Shown: positions 1-10,806, counted from the first letter of the stretch. The stretch: 64,000 nt of DNA from Arthrobacter beigongshangensis (GCF_016820585.1 NZ_JADHDX010000002.1:62001-126000); one strand, 5' to 3'. Numbers and translations are program-made. Notes: generated by a model from the letters alone, not told the origin.

Positions 1-214
1 CGAAGGACCAACCGGCTGCCTTCACATCAGGCACTTCCATCAATGGACAGATGATAAAAGGCTCTGCATCCTTGAATACCATAACGCCCAATAATCGTTC
101 ATGTGGATTACTGTGGAATCCTGTAATGTAGAAGACATTATCAGGCGTTGTGATAAAAGCAACGTCTACATTCTCATTGTGCAAATATTGTTGAATTTCT
201 TTCACTTTACTCAC
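1..214 (-). CDS. Xaa-Pro peptidase (M24B family), N-terminal fragment
   Basis: Reading leftward off the window edge, the first 71 codons encode a protein starting VSKVKEIQQYLHNENVDVAF and continuing with a TPDNVFYITGF segment. This is the creatinase N-terminal domain typical of Xaa-Pro dipeptidases/aminopeptidases, cytosolic enzymes that cut peptides next to proline. The start is GTG at 214, with an AGGAGG ribosome site about 9 bases upstream. The metal-binding pita-bread domain lies outside the window, so family membership rests on the N-terminal domain only. It is divergent from ytkL, as expected for this Bacillales neighbourhood. Confidence 0.8.
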   Translation of the reverse strand, partial: MSKVKEIQQYLHNENVDVAFITTPDNVFYITGFHSNPHERLLGVMVFKDAEPFIICPLMEVPDVKAAGWSF

Positions 215-322
215 TCTTAATGACCTCCTCTTCAGATATTATAATCATAACAAAAAAGAGGGTTTTTGGGTTGAAGAACGAAAATTATAGTTTAGTGGAT
301 AAAAAATGAAGGAGGTATTTTT

Positions 323-1003
323 ATGCAAATTTCATATCACGGACATTCCGTTGTCAAAATAATAACAGGCAACACTTCAATTTTCATTGATCCGTTCATT
401 ACTGGAAATAAACTGACGGACTTAGTTGTTGGTGATGAAAAGCCGGATATTATACTACTCACGCATGGACATAATGATCATGTTGGTGATACGGTGGCGC
501 TTGCCAAAGCAAATGATGCACTTGTCATTGCAACCTTTGAGCTTGCTAACTATCTTGAAGGGCAGGGTGTGAAAACGCACGGTATGGGCATTGGTGGAAC
601 GCGTGTCTTTGATTTTGGGACAGTGAAGTTTACGCAAGCATTCCATAGTTCGTCTTATACAACAGAAGATAACGACATCGTTTATACAGGGATGCCAGCA
701 GGTATTTTACTAACGGTGGAGGGAAAAACAATCTATCACGCGGGGGATACGGCACTCTTTGGTGATATGCAAATGATTGGTAAGCGTCATCCGATCGATG
801 TGGCTTTCTTACCAATCGGTGATAATTTCACAATGGGACCTGAAGACGCTGCTTTTGCTGTGGAATTGCTAAATCCGAAAGTAACGATTCCGATTCACTT
901 CGACACATTTCCGCCTATAGAGCAGGATCCAGTAGTTTTTAAAAGACTTGTTACTAATCATGCTGTGAAAATTATGCAGGTCGGCGAGGCTTTCGAATAT
1001 TGA
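323..1003 (+). CDS. ytkL: UPF0173 metal-dependent hydrolase YtkL (metallo-beta-lactamase fold)
   Basis: The 226-residue cytosolic protein has the metallo-beta-lactamase signature HGHNDH near residue 48, an early His (YHGHS, about residue 6), HAGD near residue 140 and a C-terminal IPIHFDTFP segment. These supply the two-metal ligands of the UPF0173 family. The length is normal for the family, and no signal peptide is present. The substrate is unknown; the fold only indicates a metal-dependent hydrolase. The ATG is preceded by GAAGGAGG. It stands alone between the divergent peptidase gene and ytoI, as in B. subtilis. Confidence 0.9.
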   Translation: MQISYHGHSVVKIITGNTSIFIDPFITGNKLTDLVVGDEKPDIILLTHGHNDHVGDTVALAKANDALVIATFELANYLEGQGVKTHGMGIGGTRVFDFGTVKFTQAFHSSSYTTEDNDIVYTGMPAGILLTVEGKTIYHAGDTALFGDMQMIGKRHPIDVAFLPIGDNFTMGPEDAAFAVELLNPKVTIPIHFDTFPPIEQDPVVFKRLVTNHAVKIMQVGEAFEY

Positions 1004-1111
1004 TCCATTATAGGGATCTTTTATTCACTCCCTAGTCTGCAGGCAGCTTGCGCTTTTCTTTTACTTTTGTGGTAGAATGGCTGTAAGGTCATGATAGGAA
1101 AAGGTGAAGAC

Positions 1112-2419
1112 ATGGCGACGAAGCACGAACTAATATTACAACATATTGAAGGGCTTGCCGTAGGTGAAAAGATATCTGTTCGACAAGTAGCCCGTGCGCT
1201 GTCTGTTAGCGAAGGAACGGCATACCGAGCTATAAAAGAGGCGGAAAATCAAAAACTTGTCAATACAATTGAACGTGTTGGGACAATCCGAATCGAAAAG
1301 AAAAAGAAGGACAATATTGAACGGCTCACGTTTGCAGAGGTGTTGAATATTGTCGATGGGCTTGTGCTTGGGGGACGTGGGGGCTTACATAAAACGTTGA
1401 CCAAGTTTGTCATTGGTGCGATGCAGCTGGATGATATGATGCGCTATATCGATGCAGGCAGTCTATTGATTGTAGGAAATCGTTTAAAAGCGCATGAAAC
1501 GGCTTTATTAGCAGGTGCAGCGGTGCTCGTTACGGGAGGCTTTGATGCATCAGATGATGTGAAAAAATTAGCAGATGAGCTGGAGTTGCCGGTTATTTCA
1601 ACGAGTTATGACACATTTACCGTAGCAACGATGCTGAATCGAGCGATTTACGATCAGTTAATTGAGAAGGAAATATTGCTTGTGGAAGATATTTTGACAC
1701 CATTATCGAAAACAATCACATTGTCAACGAAGGATAAGGTTGCTCATTTCAATGAAGTGAATCGTCAGACGTCTCACTCAGGTTATCCTGTTATTGAAAA
1801 TAACGGCAAACTTATAGGTATTGTTACATCGCGAGATGCTATTGGTAAATCGAATGAAGAATTGATTGAGAAAGTGATGACACGCCATCCGATTACAGTT
1901 ACAGGAAAGACAAGCGTAGCGTCGGCGGGGCATAGTATGATTTGGGAAGGTATCGACCTCATGCCGGTGGTGACAGATGCGGGAATGCTTGCTGGTATTA
2001 TTAGCAGGCAGGATGTTTTAAAGGCATTCCAAATGACACACAGGCAACCACAGCAAGGGGAAACCATTGATGATATCGTAAAAAACCAAATGAAAAGCTT
2101 GGCGAATCAGCAAATGACTGTGGAATTTACTGTTATTCCACAAATGACTAACCAGTTTGGCTCGCTGTCCTATGGAGCATTGACGACTCTTTTGACGGAA
2201 GCGGGTAACAGAGCTATCAAAATGCGCAAGCGTGGAGAAAGTGTTCCGGAAAATATGACATTATACTTTATAAAGCATGTCCAGCTGGGTAGTGTTGTCG
2301 TCGTGGAACCACGTATTTTGCATATGAGCAGGCGCTTTGTAAAAGTAGACTTCGATATTTTGTCGGAAGGCGAATTTGTTGCCAAGGCCGTGTTCATGTA
2401 CCAATTATTTGAACGTTGA
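1112..2419 (+). CDS. ytoI: YtoI: HTH, DRTGG, CBS-pair and hotdog domain protein
   Basis: The 435-residue protein begins with a helix-turn-helix (residues about 1-60, including VSEGTAYRAIKEAE). A DRTGG domain (about 75-185), a pair of CBS domains (about 190-310, with two TSRDAI/SRQDVL-type segments) and a C-terminal hotdog-like domain follow. The architecture suggests a ligand-sensing regulator: CBS and DRTGG domains commonly bind nucleotides, and the HTH could bind DNA. No target is known to me. An in-frame ATG lies at 1091, but 1112 is preferred because GGTGAAGA precedes it and MATKHE matches the family start. Confidence 0.85.
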   Translation: MATKHELILQHIEGLAVGEKISVRQVARALSVSEGTAYRAIKEAENQKLVNTIERVGTIRIEKKKKDNIERLTFAEVLNIVDGLVLGGRGGLHKTLTKFVIGAMQLDDMMRYIDAGSLLIVGNRLKAHETALLAGAAVLVTGGFDASDDVKKLADELELPVISTSYDTFTVATMLNRAIYDQLIEKEILLVEDILTPLSKTITLSTKDKVAHFNEVNRQTSHSGYPVIENNGKLIGIVTSRDAIGKSNEELIEKVMTRHPITVTGKTSVASAGHSMIWEGIDLMPVVTDAGMLAGIISRQDVLKAFQMTHRQPQQGETIDDIVKNQMKSLANQQMTVEFTVIPQMTNQFGSLSYGALTTLLTEAGNRAIKMRKRGESVPENMTLYFIKHVQLGSVVVVEPRILHMSRRFVKVDFDILSEGEFVAKAVFMYQLFER

Positions 2420-2499
2420 ATGTCAATGGAATCATAATTAAATATGCTGCCGTACTCACGACTGCCGCTTTGCTTTCGTCTCGGAAAACATTGTGCATT

Positions 2500-2560
2500 G
2501 ACTTTGAATTGGGCTTCCCCAATTCATCCCTTTCAAAAGCTGTGGCATCCGCTGGAGGCT
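2500..2560 (-). repeat. Dispersed hairpin repeat family B, degenerate copy
   Basis: Read on the minus strand this begins GCCTCCAGCGGATGCCACA, continues with CTTTTGAAAGGGA and ends ATTCAAAGTC. It parallels the copies at 12693, 37786 and 52695. The usual second hairpin is degenerate here. The copy lies between convergent ytoI and ytpI. Confidence 0.55.
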
Positions 2561-2571
2561 TGATTAAAAAC

Positions 2572-2604
2572 AAAAACTGATGCACGTAAAGCGCATCAGT
2601 TTTT
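2572..2604. terminator. Bidirectional terminator between ytoI and ytpI
   Basis: AAAAACTGATGC (2572-2583) pairs perfectly with GCATCAGTTTTT (2593-2604). A and T runs on the two sides allow termination in both directions, fitting the convergent genes. Confidence 0.85.
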
Positions 2605-2910
2605 GTTCAACTCATTTTCTTCATCTACGAAGGTTAGATAATGTTTATAGGCTTTGAAATTGAAAATCGCAACATAAGCGCCTAATCCGATGAATAGCGC
2701 TGCAATTAGGTATGTTACAATGCCGTTAAATAGGAACAGTTGATTGATTCCAAAAAACAACAGAAGACTACCTAGAGCTGAGCCAGCCATACTGGCAAAC
2801 ATTTTTTTTCGTATGGGAAAAACAGATTTTGTTCTGAATTGCCGCGTTTTGAAATAAAAATAAAAGACAAAAGAAGCAATAATAAGAAATACTAAAATGA
2901 AATTTAACAT
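2596..2910 (-). CDS. ytpI: YtpI-like small membrane protein
   Basis: The 104-residue protein has three predicted hydrophobic segments (about residues 1-19, 35-55 and 62-85). A charged loop (KTRQFRTKSVFPIRKK) follows the first segment and the tail is polar. Position between ytoI and nrnA and general character match YtpI of B. subtilis, a membrane protein of unknown function. A ribosome site (GGAGGGC on the minus strand) precedes the ATG. It shares the terminator hairpin with ytoI. Confidence 0.75.
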   Translation of the reverse strand: MLNFILVFLIIASFVFYFYFKTRQFRTKSVFPIRKKMFASMAGSALGSLLLFFGINQLFLFNGIVTYLIAALFIGLGAYVAIFNFKAYKHYLTFVDEENELNKN

Positions 2911-3002
2911 AAAAGCCCTCCATGAAATACAAACTTCTTATATTGTAGCGGCTTTTAGAACGAAATGCGACTCGAATCAATCGAGACCTGGAGGAATCGG
3001 AA

Positions 3003-3938
3003 TTGAAAAGACAAATCATTGACACAATTGAAAAGTACGACAAAATTATTATTCATCGCCATGTAAGACCAGACCCAGATGCGTATGGCTCTCAAATGGG
3101 GTTGAAAGCACTAATACAAGCCAATTATCCATCAAAACAGGTATATGCAGCAGGTGAACATGATGAATCTCTTACATACTTAGCCCTTCCTGACCGCGTA
3201 GATGAAGCTTTATATGAAGGTGCTCTTGTGATTGTCACAGACACAGGTAATACGGAGCGTATCGACGGGGAATTTTACACAAAAGGCGATTTACTAATGA
3301 AAATTGACCATCATCCAGATGCGGATCCTTATGGGGATGTAAAATGGGTGAATACAGCTTCAAGTTCGACCTCAGAAATGATCCATGCACTGTTTGAAGT
3401 TGCGCGGGCAGAGTACGGCTGGACTATGACGACGGAAGCGGCTAGATTGTTGTTCGCAGGAATTGTCGGAGATACGGGGCGCTTTATGTTCCCAAGCACA
3501 TCTGTTCATACGTTTGAAGTTGCAAGTAATCTGATAAAATACGATTTTGATCGAACAGAATTGTTTGCGGGAATGTATGAAGTGAAGCGAGAGTTACTGC
3601 ATTTAAAAGGCTATATGTATCAAAACTTCAAGATGGATGAAAACGGGGCCGCCTTTGTTAAAATAGACAAAGCGATACTGAATCAGTTTCATGTAACTGC
3701 CTCTGATACATCTCAGCTTGTGGGGGCACTTGGAGATGTCAAAGGAATTTGTGCATGGGTTATTTTCATTGAAGAAGAAGACCAAATACGTGTGAGACTA
3801 CGCTCCAAAGGTCCTGTAATTAACCAATTGGCTGCAGAATTTGGAGGCGGAGGTCATCCGCTCGCTTCTGGAGCATCAGTTCACTCATGGGAAGAAGCAG
3901 ATGAAGTCATTGTTAAGTTAACACAATTATGTAAGTAA
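3003..3938 (+). CDS. nrnA: Bifunctional oligoribonuclease / pAp phosphatase NrnA (DHH-DHHA1)
   Basis: NrnA degrades 2-5 nucleotide RNAs and dephosphorylates 3'-phosphoadenosine 5'-phosphate. The 311-residue protein shows RPDPDAYGSQ near residue 21, TDTGN near 79, the DHH motif DHHPDADPYG near 103 and the DHHA1 substrate motif GGGGHPLASG near 281. Length is as expected for the family. The start is TTG, chosen because CTGGAGGAAT precedes it and no ATG fits. It is followed by dnaE after 22 bases, probably as one transcript. Confidence 0.95.
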   Translation: MKRQIIDTIEKYDKIIIHRHVRPDPDAYGSQMGLKALIQANYPSKQVYAAGEHDESLTYLALPDRVDEALYEGALVIVTDTGNTERIDGEFYTKGDLLMKIDHHPDADPYGDVKWVNTASSSTSEMIHALFEVARAEYGWTMTTEAARLLFAGIVGDTGRFMFPSTSVHTFEVASNLIKYDFDRTELFAGMYEVKRELLHLKGYMYQNFKMDENGAAFVKIDKAILNQFHVTASDTSQLVGALGDVKGICAWVIFIEEEDQIRVRLRSKGPVINQLAAEFGGGGHPLASGASVHSWEEADEVIVKLTQLCK

Positions 3939-3960
3939 AAAAACGAGCGGAGGGATTGCG

Positions 3961-6900
3961 TTGACACTTGTCTATCCGCAAGTAGTGACTGGCGCAGATC
4001 TTTTGCGCGGGATTATAAAACTCGATCGACTAGCCCCACTTCTGCAGCGAAGAGGGGCTACCTCTGTTGCTATCGTCAATTCGAAATTATATGGCGTTCG
4101 TTCATTTCATAAAGTGATGACAAAGTATGGGATTCGCCCCGTTATTGGATTATCCATTTTTGCAGAGGTTAACGAAGCAGAAGCCGTTTTGCTATATATT
4201 TATGCGAAAGATGATGAAGGCTACCGCAATTTATTGAAAATGAGCAGCGCTGTAGCTGTCAGAGATTCTGAAACCCTTCCTCTACAATGGTTGAAAGCCT
4301 ATAGCTCGGGGTGCTTCATCGTCTGTCCACTAACGGACAATTCGTGGGATGGATTACGCACAAAGGATGTATTTCAACAGCTACTAGCGAATTGTGAAAA
4401 GTCGCAAATTGTCATTGGGATAAGTCGTGCCGGCGATGTTAAGCATCCTGAAGAAGAGGTAATTGAAACAATCGCACAGGTGGAACAGATTACGATTGTA
4501 GCTGTCCATGAAGCTCGCTATCTTATGCAGGAGGATGCTTTTGCCTATGAGGTTGCGGACGCAATTCGAACGGGGTATAAGTTAAACGATTCAGCAAGAC
4601 CAACCGTCGTGCAACAGGCTGCCTATGTACCAGAAAAAAGTGAGCTTACCGAATGGTTTCAGGACAGACCACAATGGCTTGAAAATATGTCTGAACTGCT
4701 CTTGGCGTGTGAAGTCAGTTTGCCGGCAAGTCAGTCGCTTATGCCGGTATTTCCCGTTCCGCCAGGAGAAACAGCCACCTCTTTATTAAATAAAAATAGC
4801 TTCGCAGGCTTACAAAGAAGGCTTACAACAGTAACAGAAGCTTATATGGAACGTTTACGTTATGAAATAACGGTTATAAGTAGCATGGGCTTCGCAGATT
4901 ATTTCCTCATAGTTGAAGATTTCATGCGCTATGCGAAGGATAATCATATCCTAACAGGGCCAGGTCGAGGGTCTTCAGCAGGCTCACTTGTTGCTTTTTC
5001 ACTTGGAATTACAGATGTTGATCCTCTTAAATATGGTCTACTATTTGAACGATTTTTAAATCCAGATCGTATTACGATGCCTGATATTGATATTGACTTT
5101 GCTGATAACCGTCGTGCCGAAGTAATTGACTATGTCGCACAAAAATATGGTAAAACACATGTGGCGCAAATTATTACATTTGGCACTCTATCTGCCAGAT
5201 CTGTTGCACGCAACGTGGCACGTGTATTTGATTTTTCGAATGAAGAAATGGCTTTTCTATCGAAGGAGATTCCTAATCGTCATGTAGGGACCTTGGAAGA
5301 GGCTGTCGCCCAGTCCAAGGCGCTACGTGATTGGATGTCACTCGATCCAGAACGCAGTAAATGGTTGAAGACGGCTTCATTGATTGAAGGGCTACCCCGT
5401 AACGCATCGACACATGCGGCGGGTGTTATTTTATCGCCTGTGCCTCTTGTGGAGATTGTACCGTTACAAAATGGGGGAGACGACATTTATCTCACCCAAT
5501 GGCCGATGGGGGACGTTGAAGCACAAGGGTTATTAAAAATGGATTTTCTTGGCTTGCGCAATTTGACTTTATTAGACAGAATTCGCTCAATGATTTCCTA
5601 TGATAAGCACATTCGCTTGGATTTTGAGGCCATACCGCTTGATGATGAAAATACTTTTGAACTGTTTCGAATGGGTGACATGACAGGGATTTTTCAATTT
5701 GAATCGGAGGGGATGAGGGAAGCATTGCGACTCATTCAGCCGACAACATTTAATGATATTTTTGCTATTAATGCGTTGTATCGTCCGGGTCCGATGGATC
5801 ATATTCCGCTGTATAGCCGCAGGAAAAATGGTAGCGAGAGCGTCACGTATCTTCATTCGCAGCTGGAAATGGTGTTGAAGGAAACACATGGCGTTATTAT
5901 TTATCAGGAACAAATTATGCAAATTGCTGTTCGAATCGCGGGATTCACAATGGGAGAAGCAGATTTGCTGAGAAGGGCCATTAGTAAGAAAAACCGCGAT
6001 ATACTTCAAAAAGAACGTGCGCATTTTACGCAAAGTGCAGTAAATAATGGGTTTCCAGAAAGTGTAGCTGTTGCAGTATACGATTTGATTGTTAAATTTG
6101 CGGATTATGGATTTCCAAAAAGTCATGCAGTAGCATACTCGCTAATTTCGTATCGGCTTGCTTATTTGAAGGCGAATGAACCAGCTTACTTCTATGCGGC
6201 GTTGCTGTCAACGATGACAGGCAACAATCATAAAACGATGGAGCTACTACGCGAATCGGAGGCGCATGGTATCCAAATACTTCCGCCGTCTGTCAAGCGA
6301 AGTAGATATATGTACACCGTGGAAAACGGGGCTATTCGAATGGGACTAGGCGCCATTAAAGGTGTCACTCCAGTTTTCTATGAAGCGCTTAAAGAGGCAA
6401 GGAAATCTAATGGGGGCTGGAAAACATTATTTGATATGGCGGTTGGACTTGGAGTGGAAGCTTTTACGGAGAAGTCTATTCTACCTCTCATTAAAGCAGG
6501 AGCACTCGACGATTTTGGTGAATCGCGCTCCGTATTACTCGCGTCCATCAAAGGGGCAATCAGTCACCAATTATTTGGTGGGGAAGCAAGTCCGAAGTAT
6601 ACGCCTGCTGAAGATCAGGATCGTATGGAAATACTCGAATTGGAAAAGGAAGTACTTGGCTTCTATTTTTCGGATCACCCAGCTACAGAAATGAAAAGAG
6701 CAGCGGGCGGGGAATTTAACGCTATTACAGCACTCGCCACTGTGAAGGATCGTGAACATGTGAAAATTGCAGGACTTATTACAGGGATTAAACGCATTCG
6801 GACAAAAAAAGGAGAGGCGATGGCATTTGTCACTATCCAAGATGAAACAGCAGATATTTCGTGCACCTTCTTTCCGAGACAATATGCACTTGCGGCAGAA

Positions 6901-6993
6901 CGACTAATTGAAATGACCATTATTCAGTTGAATGGGACTGTGGAGCGCCATAGGGGGAAGCCGCAAATACTTGTGCAGCAGTTATTAGAATAA
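3961..6993 (+). CDS. dnaE: DNA polymerase III alpha subunit DnaE with degenerate PHP domain
   Basis: DnaE is the error-prone replicative polymerase that extends primers before PolC in Gram-positive bacteria. Catalytic PDIDIDF lies near residue 374 and the third acid, in KMDFLG, near 527. The helix-hairpin-helix region and a C-terminal OB fold (IAGLITGIKRIRTKKGEAM) follow. At 1010 residues it is about 100 shorter than my recollection of B. subtilis DnaE. The N-terminal PHP domain aligns but has lost its metal ligands: YPQVVT stands where family members have a His-rich HLxVHS motif, and VNSKLYG replaces TDDHVMYG. TTG start, with GGAGGG upstream. Confidence 0.93.
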   Translation: MTLVYPQVVTGADLLRGIIKLDRLAPLLQRRGATSVAIVNSKLYGVRSFHKVMTKYGIRPVIGLSIFAEVNEAEAVLLYIYAKDDEGYRNLLKMSSAVAVRDSETLPLQWLKAYSSGCFIVCPLTDNSWDGLRTKDVFQQLLANCEKSQIVIGISRAGDVKHPEEEVIETIAQVEQITIVAVHEARYLMQEDAFAYEVADAIRTGYKLNDSARPTVVQQAAYVPEKSELTEWFQDRPQWLENMSELLLACEVSLPASQSLMPVFPVPPGETATSLLNKNSFAGLQRRLTTVTEAYMERLRYEITVISSMGFADYFLIVEDFMRYAKDNHILTGPGRGSSAGSLVAFSLGITDVDPLKYGLLFERFLNPDRITMPDIDIDFADNRRAEVIDYVAQKYGKTHVAQIITFGTLSARSVARNVARVFDFSNEEMAFLSKEIPNRHVGTLEEAVAQSKALRDWMSLDPERSKWLKTASLIEGLPRNASTHAAGVILSPVPLVEIVPLQNGGDDIYLTQWPMGDVEAQGLLKMDFLGLRNLTLLDRIRSMISYDKHIRLDFEAIPLDDENTFELFRMGDMTGIFQFESEGMREALRLIQPTTFNDIFAINALYRPGPMDHIPLYSRRKNGSESVTYLHSQLEMVLKETHGVIIYQEQIMQIAVRIAGFTMGEADLLRRAISKKNRDILQKERAHFTQSAVNNGFPESVAVAVYDLIVKFADYGFPKSHAVAYSLISYRLAYLKANEPAYFYAALLSTMTGNNHKTMELLRESEAHGIQILPPSVKRSRYMYTVENGAIRMGLGAIKGVTPVFYEALKEARKSNGGWKTLFDMAVGLGVEAFTEKSILPLIKAGALDDFGESRSVLLASIKGAISHQLFGGEASPKYTPAEDQDRMEILELEKEVLGFYFSDHPATEMKRAAGGEFNAITALATVKDREHVKIAGLITGIKRIRTKKGEAMAFVTIQDETADISCTFFPRQYALAAERLIEMTIIQLNGTVERHRGKPQILVQQLLE

Positions 6994-6999
6994 CGAACG

Positions 7000-7028
7000 G
7001 GCTTGTGCAATTTAGACAAGCCTTTTTT
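7000..7028 (+). terminator. Rho-independent terminator of nrnA-dnaE
   Basis: GGCTTGT (7000-7006) pairs with ACAAGCC (7016-7022), followed by six T. Confidence 0.85.
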
Positions 7029-7052
7029 GAATGAGGGTTTTCCATCTTTCAC

Positions 7053-7081
7053 TTTACGACGCGCCCTCTTTTCTGTATGCT
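7053..7081 (+). promoter_or_regulatory. Putative sigma-A promoter of the GntR-accD-accA operon
   Basis: TTTACG (7053-7058), a 17-base spacer and TATGCT (7076-7081). The FadR-like palindrome starts 8 bases downstream of the -10, near the expected transcription start. Confidence 0.5.
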
Positions 7082-7089
7082 ATAGACAT

Positions 7090-7106
7090 AAGTGGTCTGA
7101 CCACTT
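7090..7106. promoter_or_regulatory. FadR/GntR-type operator
   Basis: AAGTGGTCTGACCACTT is a perfect 8-1-8 palindrome. Its TGGTC-N-GACCA core matches the operators of FadR-subfamily GntR regulators (FadR, PdhR, LldR). It lies just before a GntR gene, so autoregulation and control of accDA are likely. Confidence 0.8.
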
Positions 7107-7212
7107 TTAACTCGATACAGAAATTTTTTGTATAGAAGTGAAGTGTCAGATACAGAAGTCTTCCATTTTCATAAATGGTGTGATTGATTTTATTATCCAG
7201 AGGGGTCCATGT

Positions 7213-7872
7213 ATGCAAATTCCAAAAACGTCATCGAAAATGTACCTCGATATTGTCGGTGAACTTCGAACGATTATTAAAGAAGAGGGCATTAAAACGG
7301 GTGATAAACTACCATCAGAAAGAGAGTTAGCGGAGCGTCTACAGGCCGGAAGATCGACAATCCGTGAAGCGTTGCGGAGTTTGGAGTTGCTCGGTTTGAT
7401 TGAAACCCGTCGGGGGGAAGGGACGTTTCTTGTAGATTTCAATAAGCATCAGCTCGTTGAAGTGCTAGCCGCATTCATCATGCAGCAACCCGAATCAGTT
7501 ATTGATGTACAAGAAACAAGACAGATTCATGAAACAGCTGCACTAATGTTGGTGTGTAAGGATAGCTCACTGCGCACATTGCCTGTATGGGAAAGTTTGC
7601 TTGTTAAAATCGATATAGATGGGCAAATACTCCGTGAGGATCTCATTCGTGAAATGATTGTTGCGACTGGCAATAGATTGTCGCTTAAAATCTGGTTTTT
7701 ATTGAAACAATATAGTAAGGCTCCTTATGACGAAATGACGGCAGCCGACGAAAATGAAATTGTAAAAGAACTACTCCGTAGTGTAATCGGTGGTCATGAG
7801 TTGAAAGCATTGCAAGCCTATTCGAAATGGATAGAACTAGTTGAAGGTGAAAGAGGGGAAAGAAAGAAATGA
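7213..7872 (+). CDS. FadR-subfamily GntR transcriptional regulator
   Basis: The 219-residue protein has an N-terminal winged helix (residues about 8-75) with [11 protein letters not shown] and the recognition-helix stretch [20 protein letters not shown] diverged, rather short all-helical effector domain follows. The family represses or activates genes in response to small acids or acyl-CoAs. The gene sits between a FadR-type operator and accD, and its stop overlaps the accD start (ATGA), so a role in sensing fatty-acid or acetyl/malonyl-CoA status is a reasonable inference. The effector is not readable. ATG 7213 is chosen over upstream in-frame codons because AGAGGGGT precedes it and the domain starts right after. 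Confidence 0.88.
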   Translation: MQIPKTSSKMYLDIVGELRTIIKEEGIKTGDKLPSERELAERLQAGRSTIREALRSLELLGLIETRRGEGTFLVDFNKHQLVEVLAAFIMQQPESVIDVQETRQIHETAALMLVCKDSSLRTLPVWESLLVKIDIDGQILREDLIREMIVATGNRLSLKIWFLLKQYSKAPYDEMTAADENEIVKELLRSVIGGHELKALQAYSKWIELVEGERGERKK

Positions 7873-8729
7873 TTCGCGATATATTCATGAAAAATAAAAA
7901 GAGGCATCCGGTAACGATACCTTCTGATGATGCAAAAAATGATGTACCTGAAGGAATTATGACAAAATGTCCGCAATGTAAAAATATTATTTTAACAAAG
8001 GATTTAATGAAAACATTAAAGGTTTGCCCGAAATGTGATCATCACTTGAAAATGACCGCAGCGGAGCGTGTAGATTGTTTATTTGACGAAGGTACATTTG
8101 AATCGATCGACAATCATCTAAAAACCGAAAATCCGTTACAATTTCCAGCGTATACGGAAAAGATTGAATCGGACGCCAAAAAAACAGGACTAAACGAAGC
8201 AGTTTTAACTGGAACTGGGAAAATTGATGGCTATGAAGTAGCCGTTGCGATTATGGACGCTCATTTTAGAATGGGGTCAATGGGTTCTGTCGTCGGTGAG
8301 AAAATCACACGTGCGATTGAAAAGGCAACAGCGCTCGGTATCCCAATCATTATTTTTTCGGCGAGTGGTGGTGCACGGATGCAAGAAGGCGTATTATCGC
8401 TTATGCAAATGGCAAAAACGAGTGTTGCGTTGAATCGTCATGCTTCAAAAGGCTTATTATTCATATCAGTTATGACTTATCCGACAACAGGTGGTGTATC
8501 GGCAAGTTTTGCATCTGTTGGAGACATTAATATCGCTGAGCCGAAAGCACTTATTGGATTTGCTGGCAGACGAGTTATTGAACAAACAGTTAGGGAGAAG
8601 CTACCGGAGGACTTCCAGACGGCAGAGTTTTTGCTGGATCATGGACAGTTGGATGCGGTTGTTCATCGTAACGAAATGAAAAATACATTGGTCAAAATTG
8701 CACGACTTCATGCGAAGGAGGCGAAGTGA
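7869..8729 (+). CDS. accD: Acetyl-CoA carboxylase carboxyltransferase subunit beta
   Basis: AccD with AccA transfers the carboxyl group from carboxybiotin to acetyl-CoA, giving malonyl-CoA for fatty-acid synthesis. The 286-residue protein has the four-cysteine zinc ribbon (CPQC and CPKC, residues about 36-58) and the carboxyltransferase core with [10 protein letters not shown] and [11 protein letters not shown]. Its start overlaps the regulator stop by 4 bases, indicating translational coupling. accA follows after one base, preceded by AAGGAGGCG inside accD. Confidence 0.96.
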   Translation: MIRDIFMKNKKRHPVTIPSDDAKNDVPEGIMTKCPQCKNIILTKDLMKTLKVCPKCDHHLKMTAAERVDCLFDEGTFESIDNHLKTENPLQFPAYTEKIESDAKKTGLNEAVLTGTGKIDGYEVAVAIMDAHFRMGSMGSVVGEKITRAIEKATALGIPIIIFSASGGARMQEGVLSLMQMAKTSVALNRHASKGLLFISVMTYPTTGGVSASFASVGDINIAEPKALIGFAGRRVIEQTVREKLPEDFQTAEFLLDHGQLDAVVHRNEMKNTLVKIARLHAKEAK

Positions 8730-8730
8730 G

Positions 8731-9684
8731 ATGAGTAAAACATTAGCATTCGAAGAGCCAATCGTCAGACTTCGTGAAAAAATTAAAGAACTTGAAGAAT
8801 TTACAGAGACGAACACAGTAGATTTATCTGAAGAAATAGGTACACTAAAAACACGTTTAGCGAGCCTAGAGGCAGATATTTATGGTAATATGGAACCGTG
8901 GGACCGAGTTCAAGTTGCGAGGCACCCAGAACGTCCCACGACATTGGATTATATAAATGAGCTATTTGAAGATTTCATGCAGCTGCATGGGGATCGGACG
9001 TTTGGTGATGACGCTGCTATCGTAGGGGGAATTGCCTCATTTGAAAAATCTGCGATTACAATTATTGGTCATCAGCGCGGAAAAGATACGAAAGAAAATG
9101 TTAAAAGGAATTTCGGAATGCCCCATCCAGAAGGCTATCGCAAGGCGTTACGTCTAATGAAGCAGGCAGAGAAATTCGGGCGTCCAATTATTTGTTTCAT
9201 CGACACGAAAGGCGCATATCCTGGTAAGGCAGCTGAAGAACGTGGGCAAAGTGAAGCAATAGCACGTAATTTAGTTGAAATGGCTGGATTGACAGTGCCG
9301 GTTATTTCGATTGTTATTGGGGAAGGCGGAAGTGGCGGTGCGCTAGCACTTGGCGTAGCGAATCATATTCATATGCTGGAGCATTCGACGTATTCCGTTA
9401 TATCTCCTGAGGGTGCGGCTTCAATTCTTTGGAAGGATTCAAGTCTTGCTAAACAAGCTGCTGAAGCAATGAAAATTACGGCACCTCATTTAAAAGAAAT
9501 GGGCATTATAGATAATATTATTCCGGAAGTACTGGGTGGTGCACATCGTGATTTGCAAACACAGGCTGTCTATATCGGAGATGCCATTCGTGCTTCGTTG
9601 GAAAAGTTGGGGGCGCTTGACAGAGATGGACTTATTGAAGATCGTTACAATAAGTTCAGACAAATGGGTGTGTTTTCTGGCTAA
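8731..9684 (+). CDS. accA: Acetyl-CoA carboxylase carboxyltransferase subunit alpha
   Basis: The 317-residue partner of AccD has the crotonase-fold carboxyltransferase with [20 protein letters not shown] and the oxyanion-region motif [13 protein letters not shown] helical N-terminal segment (about residues 1-50) is normal for AccA. ATG 8731 is used rather than the in-frame upstream ATG at 8698 because AAGGAGGCG lies directly before it and [11 protein letters not shown] resembles the family start. No terminator is seen before pfkA 78 bases later, so acc and pfkA may be partly cotranscribed. Confidence 0.96.
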   Translation: MSKTLAFEEPIVRLREKIKELEEFTETNTVDLSEEIGTLKTRLASLEADIYGNMEPWDRVQVARHPERPTTLDYINELFEDFMQLHGDRTFGDDAAIVGGIASFEKSAITIIGHQRGKDTKENVKRNFGMPHPEGYRKALRLMKQAEKFGRPIICFIDTKGAYPGKAAEERGQSEAIARNLVEMAGLTVPVISIVIGEGGSGGALALGVANHIHMLEHSTYSVISPEGAASILWKDSSLAKQAAEAMKITAPHLKEMGIIDNIIPEVLGGAHRDLQTQAVYIGDAIRASLEKLGALDRDGLIEDRYNKFRQMGVFSG

Positions 9685-9699
9685 GGAATAGATGTGTAA

Positions 9700-10722
<1,023 letters not shown>

Positions 10723-10749
10723 ATTGAACTAATAATTTCACATCACCAC

Positions 10750-10806
10750 TAGCGATGGCTCCTTACTGGCTTATCGCGGGGGACTTCCCTAGGAGCCGAG
10801 CGTTAT
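10750..10806 (+). repeat. Dispersed repeat family A, copy between pfkA and pyk
   Basis: It contains GGCTTATCGCGGG, CTTCCCTAGGAGCCGAGC and GTTATT, the right-hand end shared with the copies at 58255, 37466 and (reverse) 19622. An internal GGCTCC/GGAGCC pair can fold. It sits inside the probable pfkA-pyk transcript. Confidence 0.6.

Noticed and set aside
5587-6126. Long minus-strand open frame (179 codons) within dnaE
   Set aside because: It is fully antisense to well-conserved polymerase sequence, with unnatural composition and no ribosome site.
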